From positions 930,001-994,000 of the forward strand of contig JAPNXP010000007.1 in NCBI GenBank assembly GCA_028753945.1: a stretch of DNA of 64,000 nucleotides, given 5' to 3'. Shown here piece by piece: positions 1 to 11,938 of this stretch (position 1 is the first letter of the stretch; each line of letters begins with the position of its first letter). The position numbers and the translations under genes are program-made. The DNA comes from Hexactinellida sp. DTS-2022. Its lineage: Eukaryota > Porifera > Hexactinellida. The notes beneath the pieces are model-generated. The model saw nothing but the letters and a program-made list of their open reading frames with translations, did not search any database and was not told where the DNA came from.

Positions 1-733
1 ATCAATCAGTCTATGTCTGTAATAAAGGAAAAACAAAAAATTGCACTATTCAATTTGATTTATTCTTCATTAAAAATCTCGGAGCCCCATCCAAGATTGT
101 TGTCCACAAGAAATCAAGATCCATAAAAATTTAATGATATAATATTTGTGTTAGCTCAAGCTGAAAGTTTATCCATACATTCAATGCACAAGTACCAGTT
201 ATCTGTTCTTTTCTTCTAAACTGTACATAATAAGTTTAACTCTTGTATCTCAAAAGCATTCTTTTTGCAATATACTTTAATTAATGGAAAATTCGTTAGT
301 TCTGCAGTAGTAGTATCAAGTCGCATTTTCCAAAAAATTTCCTTGCTAATAGGCTAACTTGCTACTAGAGGAACAGAATTAACAATAAATGTTCGCTTGG
401 GGACTGAAAGTAACTTGCTAATAGAGCAATATATTTATAAATATTATTGCTATTAATTAGGCGAACACCACTGTAAGCGAATATAAGCAGTTCTAAGGTA
501 TTCTCTCAAACCGGATACCGACAATTCGCACCACGACAATCTCAAATAGGTCAATACATACATAGAGACATCACGTATATACCACTCAGTGTAACAGTGT
601 TGGCAAACCAAAAAAGAATTTTGTTTCAACACTTTTAAAGATGTTTAAAACGTGGTATTTTTTAGGGAATTAAGTATTTGATCAGTTAATATATATTCTA
701 ATAGAGTTTATCAATGTCAATCTATTTAAAAAG
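1..733. other. gene-free AT-rich sequence
   Basis: No reading frame of note on either strand. The only structured piece is the miniature element at 309-475; the rest is AT-rich sequence in which I see nothing. Confidence 0.6.
309..475 (-). mobile_element. miniature element, 'gctaatag' family
   Basis: This stretch shares phrases with 26366-26478 and 23555-23670 (ttgctaatagg, actagaggaacagaatta). It ends in gcgaacaccactgta, the reverse complement of the start of the 26366 copy (tacagtggtgttcgg). A terminus of this kind next to TA suggests a non-autonomous Tc1/mariner- or pogo-like element. No coding capacity is seen. Confidence 0.45.
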
Positions 734-1270
734 TAGATCATATTACAAATATTTTAAAAACAACCAAATTATAATTTTCCTAAGCAGAGATAAAACTATC
801 TAATTTCAATTTTGAAATAATTCTACTCAAGTTATAAAAGTTAACATCCTCAAGTAGGATGGTGGGCAAGTCCTCTATTCCGGGGTATGAGCCCATTTTA
901 TTATATAAAAGATAGTTGTTTATTTATATACATTTCAAACAAGTATCAAGTGCTTAAAATTGTCCATCACTCAATTTTTATTCTTCTCGCATTTTTTTTG
1001 CGGACAACAATAAATATTCATGTATAAAATTATGCCAAATTCGTGTTCAGCATTGTTTACTATATAAGTCGGCAATTATGTTTTTAAAATTACCCCATTT
1101 CAGACCTCAGTGCATCACCGTTACTTCAGAACTACAAGTACAACCTCGTTAGTACTTAACAGTTCCACAAAATCAGGTCCCTACAATTGGTATTACTTCG
1201 GTCAATACAAACTCAGGATAAAGCGAATAAATTTTTACCGTCCGTTGGTGTTCGTAATAACGAGGTTCTA
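734..1270. repeat. outer left flank of the large inverted repeat
   Basis: This pairs in inverted orientation with about 8531-9140, but with many small indels and substitutions, unlike the near-identical inner arms. It contains a minus-strand copy of the conserved 57-nt core (840-896) and, at about 1118-1270, a damaged MITE of the 'gtagaacctcgttagtacg' family whose better copies lie at 8531-8696 and 34293-34477. Confidence 0.65.
840..896 (-). repeat. 57-nt conserved core, copy 1
   Basis: One of seven copies of a 57-nt core that reads ATG to GTTAAC without interruption (19 codons beginning MGSYPGIEDL) and contains the hairpin catcct/aggatg. In this copy the frame stays open for about 38 codons, ending at a TAG in the flank. 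Function unknown. Confidence 0.75.
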
Positions 1271-1613
1271 CATACCTCCCAAGTTTGAGATGGTTAAATG
1301 CGGGCTCACCCCCCTCCCCCCCCTGGCTACATACATTTTAAGGGGTGTGGGCTCGTTTTTTAGATTAGTAGGACGCTTATAAAGTGAAAGTTAGATTGCT
1401 AAAGCAATTTTGGCATATTTATGGTAGTTTCTATAGAAAAAAACAAGTCTTACTACCTATTTACGTGTAACTAAAATGAAACTATTTGGGTGTTTTAAGC
1501 GTGCTTAGTCTTAATACTGATCTGATTTTATAGAATTGAGCTCCTGAAAATAATTTCACCAATGCGGGTCAGCGCGTTTCGCTTCTTCAAATGTGGGTCA
1601 CTTGGGAGCTATG
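1271..1613. mobile_element. 343-bp MITE with 5-bp target duplication
   Basis: Termini are imperfect inverted repeats (catacctcccaag at the left, cttgggagctatg at the right). The element is bracketed by TTCTA at 1266-1270 and 1614-1618. The other arm of the palindrome carries a single uninterrupted ttctactgtatattg, which is an empty site. It contains a C-rich tract and no meaningful reading frame. A 5-bp duplication does not fit hAT (8 bp); the superfamily is not assigned. Confidence 0.75.
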
Positions 1614-2933
1614 TTCTACTGTATATTGATAAACACAAACAACAAACTGTTTCGTTTATGGACGAGACAACCTGAGTAAAACTATTGCATATAATTATAT
1701 TAATAGCATGTCTAATATTATAATATTAATAACGGTAATTTTGAATTATATGTACTCATTTCTAGCACAAAGTTGCGTTCATACTATTTTATTCCGGATA
1801 GGTCTCGTTACCTCCAGAAAAACTGAAATTATCTCGATGGGGTTTTCGCATTTTTTAATTTATAATATGAATATTTGTTGTTGTTGTTTACACAAATAGG
1901 TCTGCTAATGTACCTATGGGATGACATTTAAAAAGCGGAGTTTATTCAATTGGAAACGATAATGTTCTATAAGACTATGTGCTAAGTTCAGGGCCGGCGG
2001 AAGAAGCTATGAAGCGGTCAGGCCATGGCCTGACCGCTTCAAGCCACCCCTGAAGTTGCATGGGCGGATAACCGTGGCGAGGAATTGATTCTTAACCGTA
2101 GACTCATAACGGTTAACCAATCTCACCCTTGTCCCAACAGAGCCAAATAACCGTTCTATCCCAAGAGCTCCAAATGAAGCAGAGCGTCATACCAATGGTC
2201 AAGTTAACGGCCGCTTTGCGGCATTACTTTATTTACTTATTTGTTTAAACAACAACAATAAATATTCATATTATAAATTTATAAAATCGAAATTCGAAAT
2301 CAGCATACATGTACTACTACTTGTTTACCTATTGTATAATTTGAAAGTTAGTTTCTATCTCATTTACGTATAAATGCGGTTTCTATTCCACCATTACTTT
2401 AATACAATCCGGACAAACACACAAACACACAACAATCGAGTTTTGATATTATAGATATACACCATTCGAGAGAAGTTTATTAACAAAACCAGTTCTAGGA
2501 ACATTTACGTATTAAAGAAAAGGATGCTGAGTGATGTCATAAGCCCAATGGTTCGTCAATGGACAAACACCCCGCAAACAAATATACGAACAAACAAGCA
2601 AACAAACGAATTATTTAGCTAACATACAGCAATTGTGTTTGTGATTATTTAGTATACTATAGTTTATAATCTTATAATGGAAGCATAAGTGTACTAACTT
2701 TTCAGTGTAGTACTAACTTTTTACGAGTTTAACGGATTTTAATTTTAATTAATGTATCATCAATTATTGTAGTAGTAATTTGAATAGTATTCTACTCTTG
2801 AGATCAGTTTTGGTAATAAGTAGTATATAGATTAAATTACAAATATTTTAAAACCAACCAAATTATAATTTTCCTAGGCAGAGATAAAACTATCTAATTT
2901 CATTTTTCAAATAATTCTACTCTAGTTATAAAA

Positions 2934-2990
2934 GTTAACATCCTCAAGTAGGATGGTGGGCAAGTCCTCTATTCCGGGGTATGAGCCCAT
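2934..2990 (-). repeat. 57-nt conserved core, copy 2
   Basis: Same 57-nt core as at 840-896; here the frame stops shortly after the core, at TAG three codons beyond GTTAAC. It is mirrored exactly at 7164-7220 in the other arm. Confidence 0.75.
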
Positions 2991-3162
2991 TTTATTATAT
3001 AAAATATAGTTGTTTATTTTATTTACAATTCTTAGTCATTTTGCTATCAACAGTACGTAGTAAGTTTTAATGTGCAATAATCCGGTTGAACCTTGAAATT
3101 ATTGTGCATTAATTAAACTTCAATAAGTTAAGTAGGCCATGATGTACTAAGTACTCACTTAA

Positions 3163-5186
3163 GGGTGCTCTGTACTGATATTTTGACACCCGACGACCTA
3201 ATGTTTTTATTGCGTTTTTGGATAGTACTAATATATCTAAGATATCCCTGAAAATATTAGAGTTCTACTATGTATATATCCTTAGTTATGAACTAGACAA
3301 TGTCAATATAGGCCTAATCCATACTAGCCAAATATTTACAAAAAATTTTTATGTTAGTTTTTAGCGCGAAACATGTCAATTATAAAATATACCTGAGTCA
3401 ATACTCAATGTTTTAAATCGAACCGAAATATGCTTTTTCTTTAATCTACTCTATGTTATTGTCATTTTTGTGAAATTGGTCAAAAAAAACCCACTATTTT
3501 TCATTAAAAGTATACTAATTCAATTTTTTTGTATTATATTGCCAAAACTGCCCGCTTTTAAAACATGCGCCTACATATACTGAGCATTTTAAAAAAAAGT
3601 TTGACTTTCTAGAATAAAAATTCTCTTTTTTACATCCATATGCCCAAATGGTCTTTTTTTACACCTTCATAATTAGCATTTAATTAATTTGTGTCGAAGT
3701 GGCTGAGTCCAGAATATGAAAGTGCGAGGAAAAGGAGTTCCTAAACTGCATAAAATAGATAATGTCATTTGAAATTGAATTAGACTATTTTTAGCAATTT
3801 AGAGCTAAGCTCTATCTCATTTGGATCAGAAGTTGGATTTTTGTCAGCTTTTTAACATATTGCCACTTTGACACCACCATATTTGGGCATTTGAAATCAG
3901 AACACATCATTCGAATTATAATATAATCCCAAAAGTTTATCCAATGAGTAAGAAATAGTATCATGATGTGACTAGAATTTTAGAGCTAGTCTCTGCTGTC
4001 CAGAGATCAAGAGTTACAAAATTTGCCTCGTCATCAAAATTGGGCACATCAAATTACCATATATGGTCATGTTAAAAAGTGTGACACCTAGAGTCCTAAA
4101 ATGTATTATAAACGTATAGAAAGTCAGGTATTTACAGTATTTTCTAATGCCTATGATCATTTTATCTCAAAGAGTTTCTGAAATATCAACAGGTGTGAAA
4201 TGTCAGATTTTTTGCCCCCTTCTGTGGCCCAAAAGTCCATAACTTATCGAATAATGATTGGATCGTGTTGTGTAACGTCTCATTTTGTGCGCAAATGCTG
4301 TTTCCATATTTGTATTACCAAATTGGTGTTTTATATAATACTTTATTGTATATTTGAGGGCTTTGAGGTGTGAAAATATGACAAAACAGACAAAACCATA
4401 GTCATAAATTGGTCATAACTCATGATATATTATTGTAAAAGTGTTGAAAACAAATGCTACGCATAGATAAGATGCTGGCGCATTTTTATGAAGAATAACA
4501 GAATTATTCTGCTGTCCAATTTCCCACAGTAATATATGATCACCGGGTACTTGCATACCCTTCATATTCTTTTATGCCCCTAATTTCCTAATTTTTGACG
4601 TGAACCTGTATATTTTGACCTGTAGATTCCGAATTTTTTAATTTTGGGAACAATATATGGCAGTGTAGAATTTTATCACCTCTTTTGATGTTGAAATTCG
4701 GAAAAATTCGTGGGCCGCAGCCTTAGAATGCTTATAAAACCAAAAATAATAATCAGAAAGTCAAAAAATTTCTCTGGGGTAACACATGATGCATCCTCAG
4801 ACCCTTGAACTAGAATTGAAAAATTTTTCTTCTAACATTTTATAACGATAGTTTAGTGCACGACTGCGTTTTATGATTATTTTGAAAAAATGCCCTTTAG
4901 CATCGTTTCTTCTGCAAAAATAAATAAAATAAAAATTATTACTGAGAGGAAATAGTCTCATAATAATATGTTCAAAAATTCAAAAAGATTCAACAATTTT
5001 TGAAAAAATGTCATGCCCATATAAGGAAGTCGACGTCTTATTTTATTAAAAAACACCATCTTGATTGAAAATTAAGAAAAAAAAAATCATAGAAGTCAAT
5101 CTCTATCTCATCTAGAGTATTCCTAGTAGTAAATTATGCAATTCTGAGATTCACCGTGAACGCCCGAATATCAATACAGAGTACCC
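3163..5186. mobile_element. 2,024-bp TTAA-flanked insertion, non-autonomous
   Basis: The termini are inverted repeats: gggtgctctgtactgatat at the left against the complement of atatcaatacagagtaccc at the right. They are flanked by TTAA at 3159-3162 and 5187-5190. The opposite palindrome arm has one TTAA at the matching place (6992-6995), so the insertion is clean and complete. TTAA duplications are typical of piggyBac and Kolobok-type transposons; piggyBac ends usually begin CCC rather than GGG, so the superfamily is open. No open frame of 60 codons or more lies inside, so it must be mobilised in trans. Confidence 0.85.
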
Positions 5187-5999
5187 TTAAATCTTAGTGA
5201 ATACGGGTCCTGCAGGATTAATTAAGAAAGCTAAGATATGTGGTGTATTAATATACGGCCGTGTATGTCACCGAGAAGGCCAGTTTATAAATTTCATTAT
5301 AGGATAAACTATGCCTCCTATTGTTATTATTTGGGTTGTATGTGGGGTAATCAACCATTGCGAGCCCAATGGAACCACTTTTGAGAATCTCAGATTTCTG
5401 GTTTAGCTGTTTAAGCGCCATTTCATGGTGACGGTAACAATTTATGGTAAAATGAAAAAAATTCAAATATCATAAATTTCATTTTCTTCCTACTTTCTAA
5501 TAATTTTATAATAGGAATACTAAATAGGGATATGTTTCATACCCCAAAGGCTACTAAATCACAAAATGGCGACATTCTAAAAATTAAAAAAATTATAAAG
5601 CAACCACATGCTAAATTACAAGTGGTATCCGAGTTACAACTTACTATTTTCGTCCATAAAACGTATATAATTGCTGTTTATACATATTCATACACATTAT
5701 ATATTCGGAAAATGTATACATAGGTACTAAGTATATTAGCAAATGGGAATCCTTATATAGAGCTGAGCTTTGTAGAGTTCAGATTTTTTCCCATACTAAA
5801 AGCCCAGGCTTACTTTCTAAAGGTCAATTTCAAACTCTGGAAAAAAACTGACCTTTCTCAGTGCATGAATATGTTGCAGTCCAAGTGCCTTTCAACGCCA
5901 AACGCGTTTGGCGCATTTTAATTCAGCCAAACGCGTTTGGCGTGTTTATATACGCCATTCGCGTTTCTAACATTATTTCTTTATATTTGGTGTCATTTA

Positions 6000-6262
6000 A
6001 TTAATAATGCTAATTAGATTATTCACAAACAGAGTATGTATCTAATTAATATTCAAATATCTGTTCTACAATATTTACTGTTAATTTTAATCTCTGTACT
6101 AAAATAATACCATTGCGACTTATACTAAATATTTAAAACCATTGTGAATTAAAAACAATTCACGTTCAAAACTAAGTAATTGAACAATATGTCCCTCGCC
6201 TTAGAGGGAAATATAATTCCGAATAATTCAAAATTATTGTATTGTTGAACAAAATTTGAATG
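6000..6262. other. palindrome loop
   Basis: About 263 bp between the two arms with no inverted partner. It is AT-rich and has no gene or recognisable element. Confidence 0.7.
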
Positions 6263-8540
6263 AAATAACACCAAATATAAAGAAATAATGTTAGAAACGC
6301 GAATGGCGTATATAAACGCGTTTGGCTGAATTAAAATGCGCCAAACGCGTTTGGCGTTGAAACGCACTTGGACTGCAACAAATACACATAGTGAAAAATC
6401 TGAACTCTACAAAGCTCAGCTCTATATAAGGATTCCCATTTGCTAATATACTTAGTACCTATGTATACATTTTCCGAATATATAATGTGTATGAATATGT
6501 ATAAACAGCAATTATATACGTTTTATGGACGAAAATAGTAAGTTGTAACTCGGATACCACTTGTAATTTAGCATGTGGTTGCTTTATAATTTTTTTAATT
6601 TTTAGAATGTCGCCATTTTGTGATTTAGTAGCCTTTGGGGTATGAAACATATCCCTATTTAGTATTCCTATTATAAAATTATTAGAAAGTAGGAAGAAAA
6701 TGAAATTTATGATATTTGAATTTTTTTCATTTTACCATAAATTGTTACCGTCACCATGAAATGGCGCTTAAACAGCTAAACCAGAAATCTGAGATTCTCA
6801 AAAGTGGTTCCATTGGGCTCGCAATGGTTGATTACCCCACATACAACCCAAATAATAACAATAGGAGGCATAGTTTATCCTATAATGAAATTTATAAACT
6901 GGCCTTCTCGGTGACATACACGGCCGTATATTAATACACCACATATCTTAGCTTTCTTAATTAATCCTGCAGGACCCGTATTCACTAAGATTTAAGTGAG
7001 TACTTAGTACATCATGGCCTACTTAACTTATTGAAGTTTAATTAATGCACAATAATTTCAAGGTTCAACCGGATTATTGCACATTAAAACTTACTACGTA
7101 CTGTTGATAGCAAAATGACTAAGAATTGTAAATAAAATAAACAACTATATTTTATATAATAAAATGGGCTCATACCCCGGAATAGAGGACTTGCCCACCA
7201 TCCTACTTGAGGATGTTAACTTTTATAACTAGAGTAGAATTATTTGAAAAATGAAATTAGATAGTTTTATCTCTGCCTAGGAAAATTATAATTTGGTTGG
7301 TTTTAAAATATTTGTAATTTAATCTATATACTACTTATTACCAAAACTGATCTCAAGAGTAGAATACTATTCAAATTACTACTACAATAATTGATGATAC
7401 ATTAATTAAAATTAAAATCCGTTAAACTCGTAAAAAGTTAGTACTACACTGAAAAGTTAGTACACTTATGCTTCCATTATAAGATTATAAACTATAGTAT
7501 ACTAAATAATCACAAACACAATTGCTGTATGTTAGCTAAATAATTCGTTTGTTTGCTTGTTTGTTCGTATATTTGTTTGCGGGGTGTTTGTCCATTGACG
7601 AACCATTGGGCTTATGACATCACTCAGCATCCTTTTCTTTAATACGTAAATGTTCCTAGAACTGGTTTTGTTAATAAACTTCTCTCGAATGGTGTATATC
7701 TATAATATCAAAACTCGATTGTTGTGTGTTTGTGTGTTTGTCCGGATTGTATTAAAGTAATGGTGGAATAGAAACCGCATTTATACGTAAATGAGATAGA
7801 AACTAACTTTCAAATTATACAATAGGTAAACAAGTAGTAGTACATGTATGCTGATTTCGAATTTCGATTTTATAAATTTATAATATGAATATTTATTGTT
7901 GTTGTTTAAACAAATAAGTAAATAAAGTAATGCCGCAAAGCGGCCGTTAACTTGACCATTGGTATGACGCTCTGCTTCATTTGGAGCTCTTGGGATAGAA
8001 CGGTTATTTGGCTCTGTTGGGACAAGGGTGAGATTGGTTAACCGTTATGAGTCTACGGTTAAGAATCAATTCCTCGCCACGGTTATCCGCCCATGCAACT
8101 TCAGGGGTGGCTTGAAGCGGTCAGGCCATGGCCTGACCGCTTCATAGCTTCTTCCGCCGGCCCTGAACTTAGCACATAGTCTTATAGAACATTATCGTTT
8201 CCAATTGAATAAACTCCGCTTTTTAAATGTCATCCCATAGGTACATTAGCAGACCTATTTGTGTAAACAACAACAACAAATATTCATATTATAAATTAAA
8301 AAATGCGAAAACCCCATCGAGATAATTTCAGTTTTTCTGGAGGTAACGAGACCTATCCGGAATAAAATAGTATGAACGCAACTTTGTGCTAGAAATGAGT
8401 ACATATAATTCAAAATTACCGTTATTAATATTATAATATTAGACATGCTATTAATATAATTATATGCAATAGTTTTACTCAGGTTGTCTCGTCCATAAAC
8501 GAAACAGTTTGTTGTTTGTGTTTATCAATATACAGTAGAA
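6263..8540. repeat. right arm of giant palindrome
   Basis: This is the inverted partner of 1614-5998, lacking the 2,024-bp insertion and a further ~70 bp that the left arm has near 5780-5880. It preserves the empty TTAA site at 6992-6995 and the empty ttcta site near 8536-8540. It contains the core copy 7164-7220 and Helentron-like sequence (about 7680-7930). The element around 8100-8165 carries a palindrome of agcggtcaggccatggcctg type next to cagggccggc-like termini. Confidence 0.9.
7164..7220 (+). repeat. 57-nt conserved core, copy 3
   Basis: Mirror copy of 2934-2990, preceded by tatattttatataataaa, a TATA-like stretch shared by several copies. Confidence 0.75.
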
Positions 8541-9140
8541 CCTGGTTAATACGAACACCAACGGACAGTCAAAATTATTCGCTTTCCTTTATCCGGAGTT
8601 TGTATGAACTTAACCGAAATAATACCAATTGAATAGTCATTGTAGGGACCTGATTTTGTGGAACTGTTTGTTCGTACCAACGAGGTTGTACTTGTAGTTC
8701 TGAAGTCGGAGTAACGGTTGATGCACTGAGATCTGAAATGGGGTAATTGTAAAAACATTATTGCCGACCACTGCTATATAGGTAAAGAAATATGCTGAAC
8801 ACGAATTTGGCAGAATTTTATACATTCCTATTATGAATATTTATCGTTGTCCGCAAAAATAATAAAATGCCGGAATGCATAAAAATTGAGTGATGGAGAC
8901 TCGATTAACTGAAAAACTATTACTTGTTCAAATGGACTAAGAAATGCAAATAAATAACAACTATATTTTATATAATAAAATGGGCTCATACCCCGGAATA
9001 GAGGACTTGCCCACCATCCTACTTGAGGATGTTAACTTTTATAACTAGAGTAGAATTACTCTATGTTTCAAATTAGATAGTTTTATCTATGCTGAGGAAA
9101 ATTATAATTTGGTTGTTTTAAAAATATTTGTAATCTGATC
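8531..9140. repeat. outer right flank of the inverted repeat
   Basis: Diverged inverted partner of 734-1270. It contains a MITE starting tacagtagaacctggttaat (8531 to about 8696) and a plus-strand core copy (8980-9036). Confidence 0.65.
8980..9036 (+). repeat. 57-nt conserved core, copy 4
   Basis: Identical in the core to copies 1-3; the frame stops at TAG soon after it. Confidence 0.75.
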
Positions 9141-9273
9141 TATGTACATCTACTGTAACCATCAAGGAAATTCAAGAATATTAGATATCATATAAATTTC
9201 TACTACACTAATTAGATTGAACTTGAAATTCAGATCCAATTCAAAGACAAATAAATAGTTTGAAATATTAGTA

Positions 9274-9457
9274 CAGGTAAACCTCCCAAAGCGGCACCCA
9301 TCGGGAGAATGATATTGTGCCGCTTCTCGGAGGTTGCCGCTTTGGGAGGTTGCTCATAAGGTAAAACTCCCAAAGCGGCACCCATCGGGAGAATGATTTT
9401 GTGCCGCTTCTCGGAGGTTGCCGCTACTCGGAGGTGCCGCTTTGGGAGGTTTACCTG
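9274..9457. mobile_element. TA-flanked MITE with internal duplication
   Basis: The inverted ends are caggtaaacctcccaaagcg and its complement, next to TA (9272-9273, 9458-9459), as in Tc1/mariner-pogo elements. Inside, the left half (cccaaagcggcacccatcgg and the following hairpin) is repeated about 88 bp further on, so the element is a tandem of two nested hairpins. Confidence 0.75.
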
Positions 9458-10266
9458 TATATCTAAAATTTAGATTTGTAACTATGCTTTTAAAAGCAGG
9501 GTTTCATCCAGGCGTGCGCGACCGTGCCGCGACGTGCCTTCAGCCGCGTAATTTTTAAAGGGAACTTGTCTAGGCGAGCAAAAACCGAGAGATCTTCCCA
9601 TAGACGTAATAAAAATCGAGTATTTTAGCCGCGTGTTAGCGAGCTGAAACTGAATCTAGGCGCACAGAAAAAATTGCCAAAAGACTAGCACGTTAAATTA
9701 TTGTCAGGAATTAAGAGATCAAATCTGAGTTGTAATTTTAATCTGTGCTCTTGTAATGAATACGTTTCTAGTTAAATAAAGTTAGACATACAGTTATCTA
9801 GTAAAGTATACATTGGAAATTATATTCTAGTCTCAATTACAAAGCACAAAAATTCGGCTATTTCGAATATAGTCCATAGGCATAATATTATATACTACAT
9901 AATGGAGATAGTGATAATGGTGGGACATATATTCTCACAAGTATAACCAAAATCCTTATCAAATTCAACTGGTAACGATATTTATACTGTAAAATATGAA
10001 ATTATGGGGGCCAAGGAAGGTCAAAAATCCAATATTATTGTATAATCAGTGCACAGTTAATCAAAAAGTTAACTTCGTTAATCGTTAATCCGTTAATTCG
10101 CTAACATGTAACCGAAGTTAACGATAAACCGTTAACGTTAATCTATATTATACAAACAACAACAAAATCACCTTTTTTCTCTAAAAACACCTAAAAGTGC
10201 TTTAAATTGAGCCTTTTTGGGTCTTTTTAAGCTAAGATTTCTGCTAGCACAACTTTGATATACATT

Positions 10267-10432
10267 CGACACCGCTTAATAGAGTCACCTCGGGACCAGG
10301 TTATTTTGACCGGATTAAGCGGAGAGATCATTTAACCGAAAATATTTAAGTCAAGCTGTAATTCGTCCTATAAATTCTGTGAAATTTTGATCCCATTAAT
10401 TAACCGGTGGCTCTATTAAGCGAAGTCGACTG
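10267..10432. mobile_element. pogo-like MITE, 'ccgcttaatagag' family
   Basis: Left end accgcttaatagagtcacc, right end ctctattaagcgaagtcgac followed by tgta. A shorter relative sits at 35069-35171. The TA flank suggests Tc1/mariner-pogo. Confidence 0.6.
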
Positions 10433-10437
10433 TATAC

Positions 10438-10719
10438 CACTGCACGACAAACTTAGATTTTGATGGTGGCTAATTAAGCTACCAGCTCACTTTTTCTGGT
10501 GGCTAAAGAATAAACAACAACCGGTTTAACAAACCACGGATGGCTTAACAAACTTCTGATGCAGTAAAACATTACTATTATTAATAACAAATAATATACA
10601 CAAAGACAAATAATCCACAATATATGGTGGAATAGTTAAGCGACCAAAGGCAAAATTTCGGGGCTTTAGAAATATTTTTGGTGGCTACACCACCAAACCA
10701 CCAAATTTGTCGAGCACTG
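10438..10719. mobile_element. 282-bp hAT-type MITE with 8-bp duplication
   Basis: The ends cactgcacgacaaac and (complement) cagtgctcgacaaat are flanked by ctgtatac at 10430-10437 and 10720-10727, a perfect 8-bp duplication. It landed at the very end of the preceding pogo-like MITE. Internal sequence is rich in ggtggct. Confidence 0.75.
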
Positions 10720-11102
10720 CTGTATACTAGCATAAAAAACAGAATTAAACTAGATATTTCTTTTCTTCACTTCAGCATTGAGGAGCCTTATATAATATAG
10801 AGGGGCTTTAACGGACTTGTAACGGAAGTTAGACAATGTAACGGAAGTTAATTAGTCCGTTAATGATGTTTAAAGTTAACTTAAAAGTTAAATCGTTAAT
10901 GAAAAATTAACTTAGTTAATTAACGATTAACGGATTAAAGGTTTAATGCCCAGCTTTGACAAATTATCACTATATCCATAATGGTATCACTATAACCAAT
11001 AAAATTTAGATGGGATTTGCTCGGGGACACACCTAAAGCAGCAAAATTATCACTATATCCAATATATCAATATATCCAATATCACTATATCAAATATCAC
11101 TA

Positions 11103-11214
11103 GAGTAGAACTTGGTTAAGACGTACCACCCTGGGAAATAAGAATGAGTACGTACTAACCGAGGTACGTCTTATCCGAGAGTACGTCCTAAGCAAGTTCC
11201 ACTGTATATCCATT
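11103..11214. mobile_element. short TA-flanked MITE
   Basis: The left end gagtagaacttggttaagac is the complement of the right end (taagcaagttccactg), with TA beside it. Several short acgtac palindromes lie inside. Confidence 0.6.
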
Positions 11215-11938
11215 ATGTACTGTATATACAAATTACAATCTTTCCAGAAATTTTGTTGCAATATCTACGTTTAGGGAAATTTCCAATAATACGTACGCTA
11301 TTTCAGTCCCTTCGAAAATACTACTGTACTATAGTATATCATACAAGAATCACAAGATCATTAATTTATGACGTAGATCATTTCTAATAGATCTGGAATA
11401 AACTTTGATATTTGCCAATAAGAAAGATAACAATAAGAAACCCTTCACACAACAATTTGAGATAATAAAATTCATTCTACTGATGGCGGTCTTCTTTAGA
11501 GTATATTTAATAATATATTAATTTTATTACGTAATATTAATTCGATAATACATTTAGTGGAATGAATTCTTTCTTTCATTAGATTTCTTAATTACCTAAC
11601 TATTTTTATAATTTGGAATGTATGCATCCATTCATAAATAATTTTCTTTGTCTGAAATAAATTTTGAAATTCTTGCCTGACGGATTCTAGGAATAATACT
11701 TTTTTACTTTCATGATTTGTATAAGAATTTCCAGTCCATATATCTTGAAAGAATATAATTCAAGCGTAGTAGAACACATGAATGTTACTGTGAGGCTTTT
11801 TCGTTATAAATCCTAATATCTTTGAAAGGATTTAAATATAAAATAGGTGTATAAGGTATATATATATATAATTATAAAATAGACATATCTACATAATATA
11901 GAAATTATAAATTATAAATTGTATTTAAACTATCCATC
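11215..11938. other. intergenic, upstream of the membrane-protein gene
   Basis: AT-rich sequence with no element recognised. A tatatatatata run at about 11858-11872 lies about 70 bp before the start codon and could serve as a TATA region; this is unproven. Confidence 0.4.

Larger units (their letters stand above)
1614..5998. repeat. left arm of giant palindrome
   Basis: Base i pairs with 10154-i for 1614-3162 and with 12182-i for 5187 to about 5780; the shift of 2,028 is explained exactly by the TTAA-flanked insertion at 3163-5186. Near 5780-5880 this arm has about 70 bp more than the other. The short open frames at 1708-1899, 5248-5466 and 5532-5723 have letter-identical translations in the other arm (8255-8446, 6716-6934, 6459-6650), so the arms are nearly identical. 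These frames do not look like genes. The arm contains Helentron-like debris (about 2205-2460), a core copy (2934-2990) and, near the tip, the palindromic motif gccaaacgcgtttggc twice. Confidence 0.9.
10037..10960. mobile_element. palindromic 'gttaac/cgttaat' element carrying two others
   Basis: The two ends are rich in inverted runs of gttaac, cgttaatc and taacggatta (10045-10145 and 10805-10945). The middle contains separate insertions at 10267-10432 and 10438-10719. The outer boundaries are approximate. It looks like an old foldback or hAT-type element; the family is uncertain. Confidence 0.5.

Noticed and set aside
840-896. Core as a tRNA-Met-like gene (gggctcataccccg resembles a CAT anticodon arm)
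   Set aside because: No B-box-like ggttcgaatcc, no acceptor stem and no D arm could be found around it.
840-896. Core as a small self-cleaving ribozyme (hammerhead or twister)
   Set aside because: The required conserved residues (CUGAUGA/GAAA or the twister loops) are not present.
7164-7236. Core hairpin followed by CTAG as a Helitron 3' end
   Set aside because: Similarity between copies continues past the CTAG, and other copies lack it at that spacing.
1708-8446. Paired short open frames in the two palindrome arms
   Set aside because: They are identical because the arms are identical. They have repeat-like sequence, no domain, and no start or splice context favouring translation.
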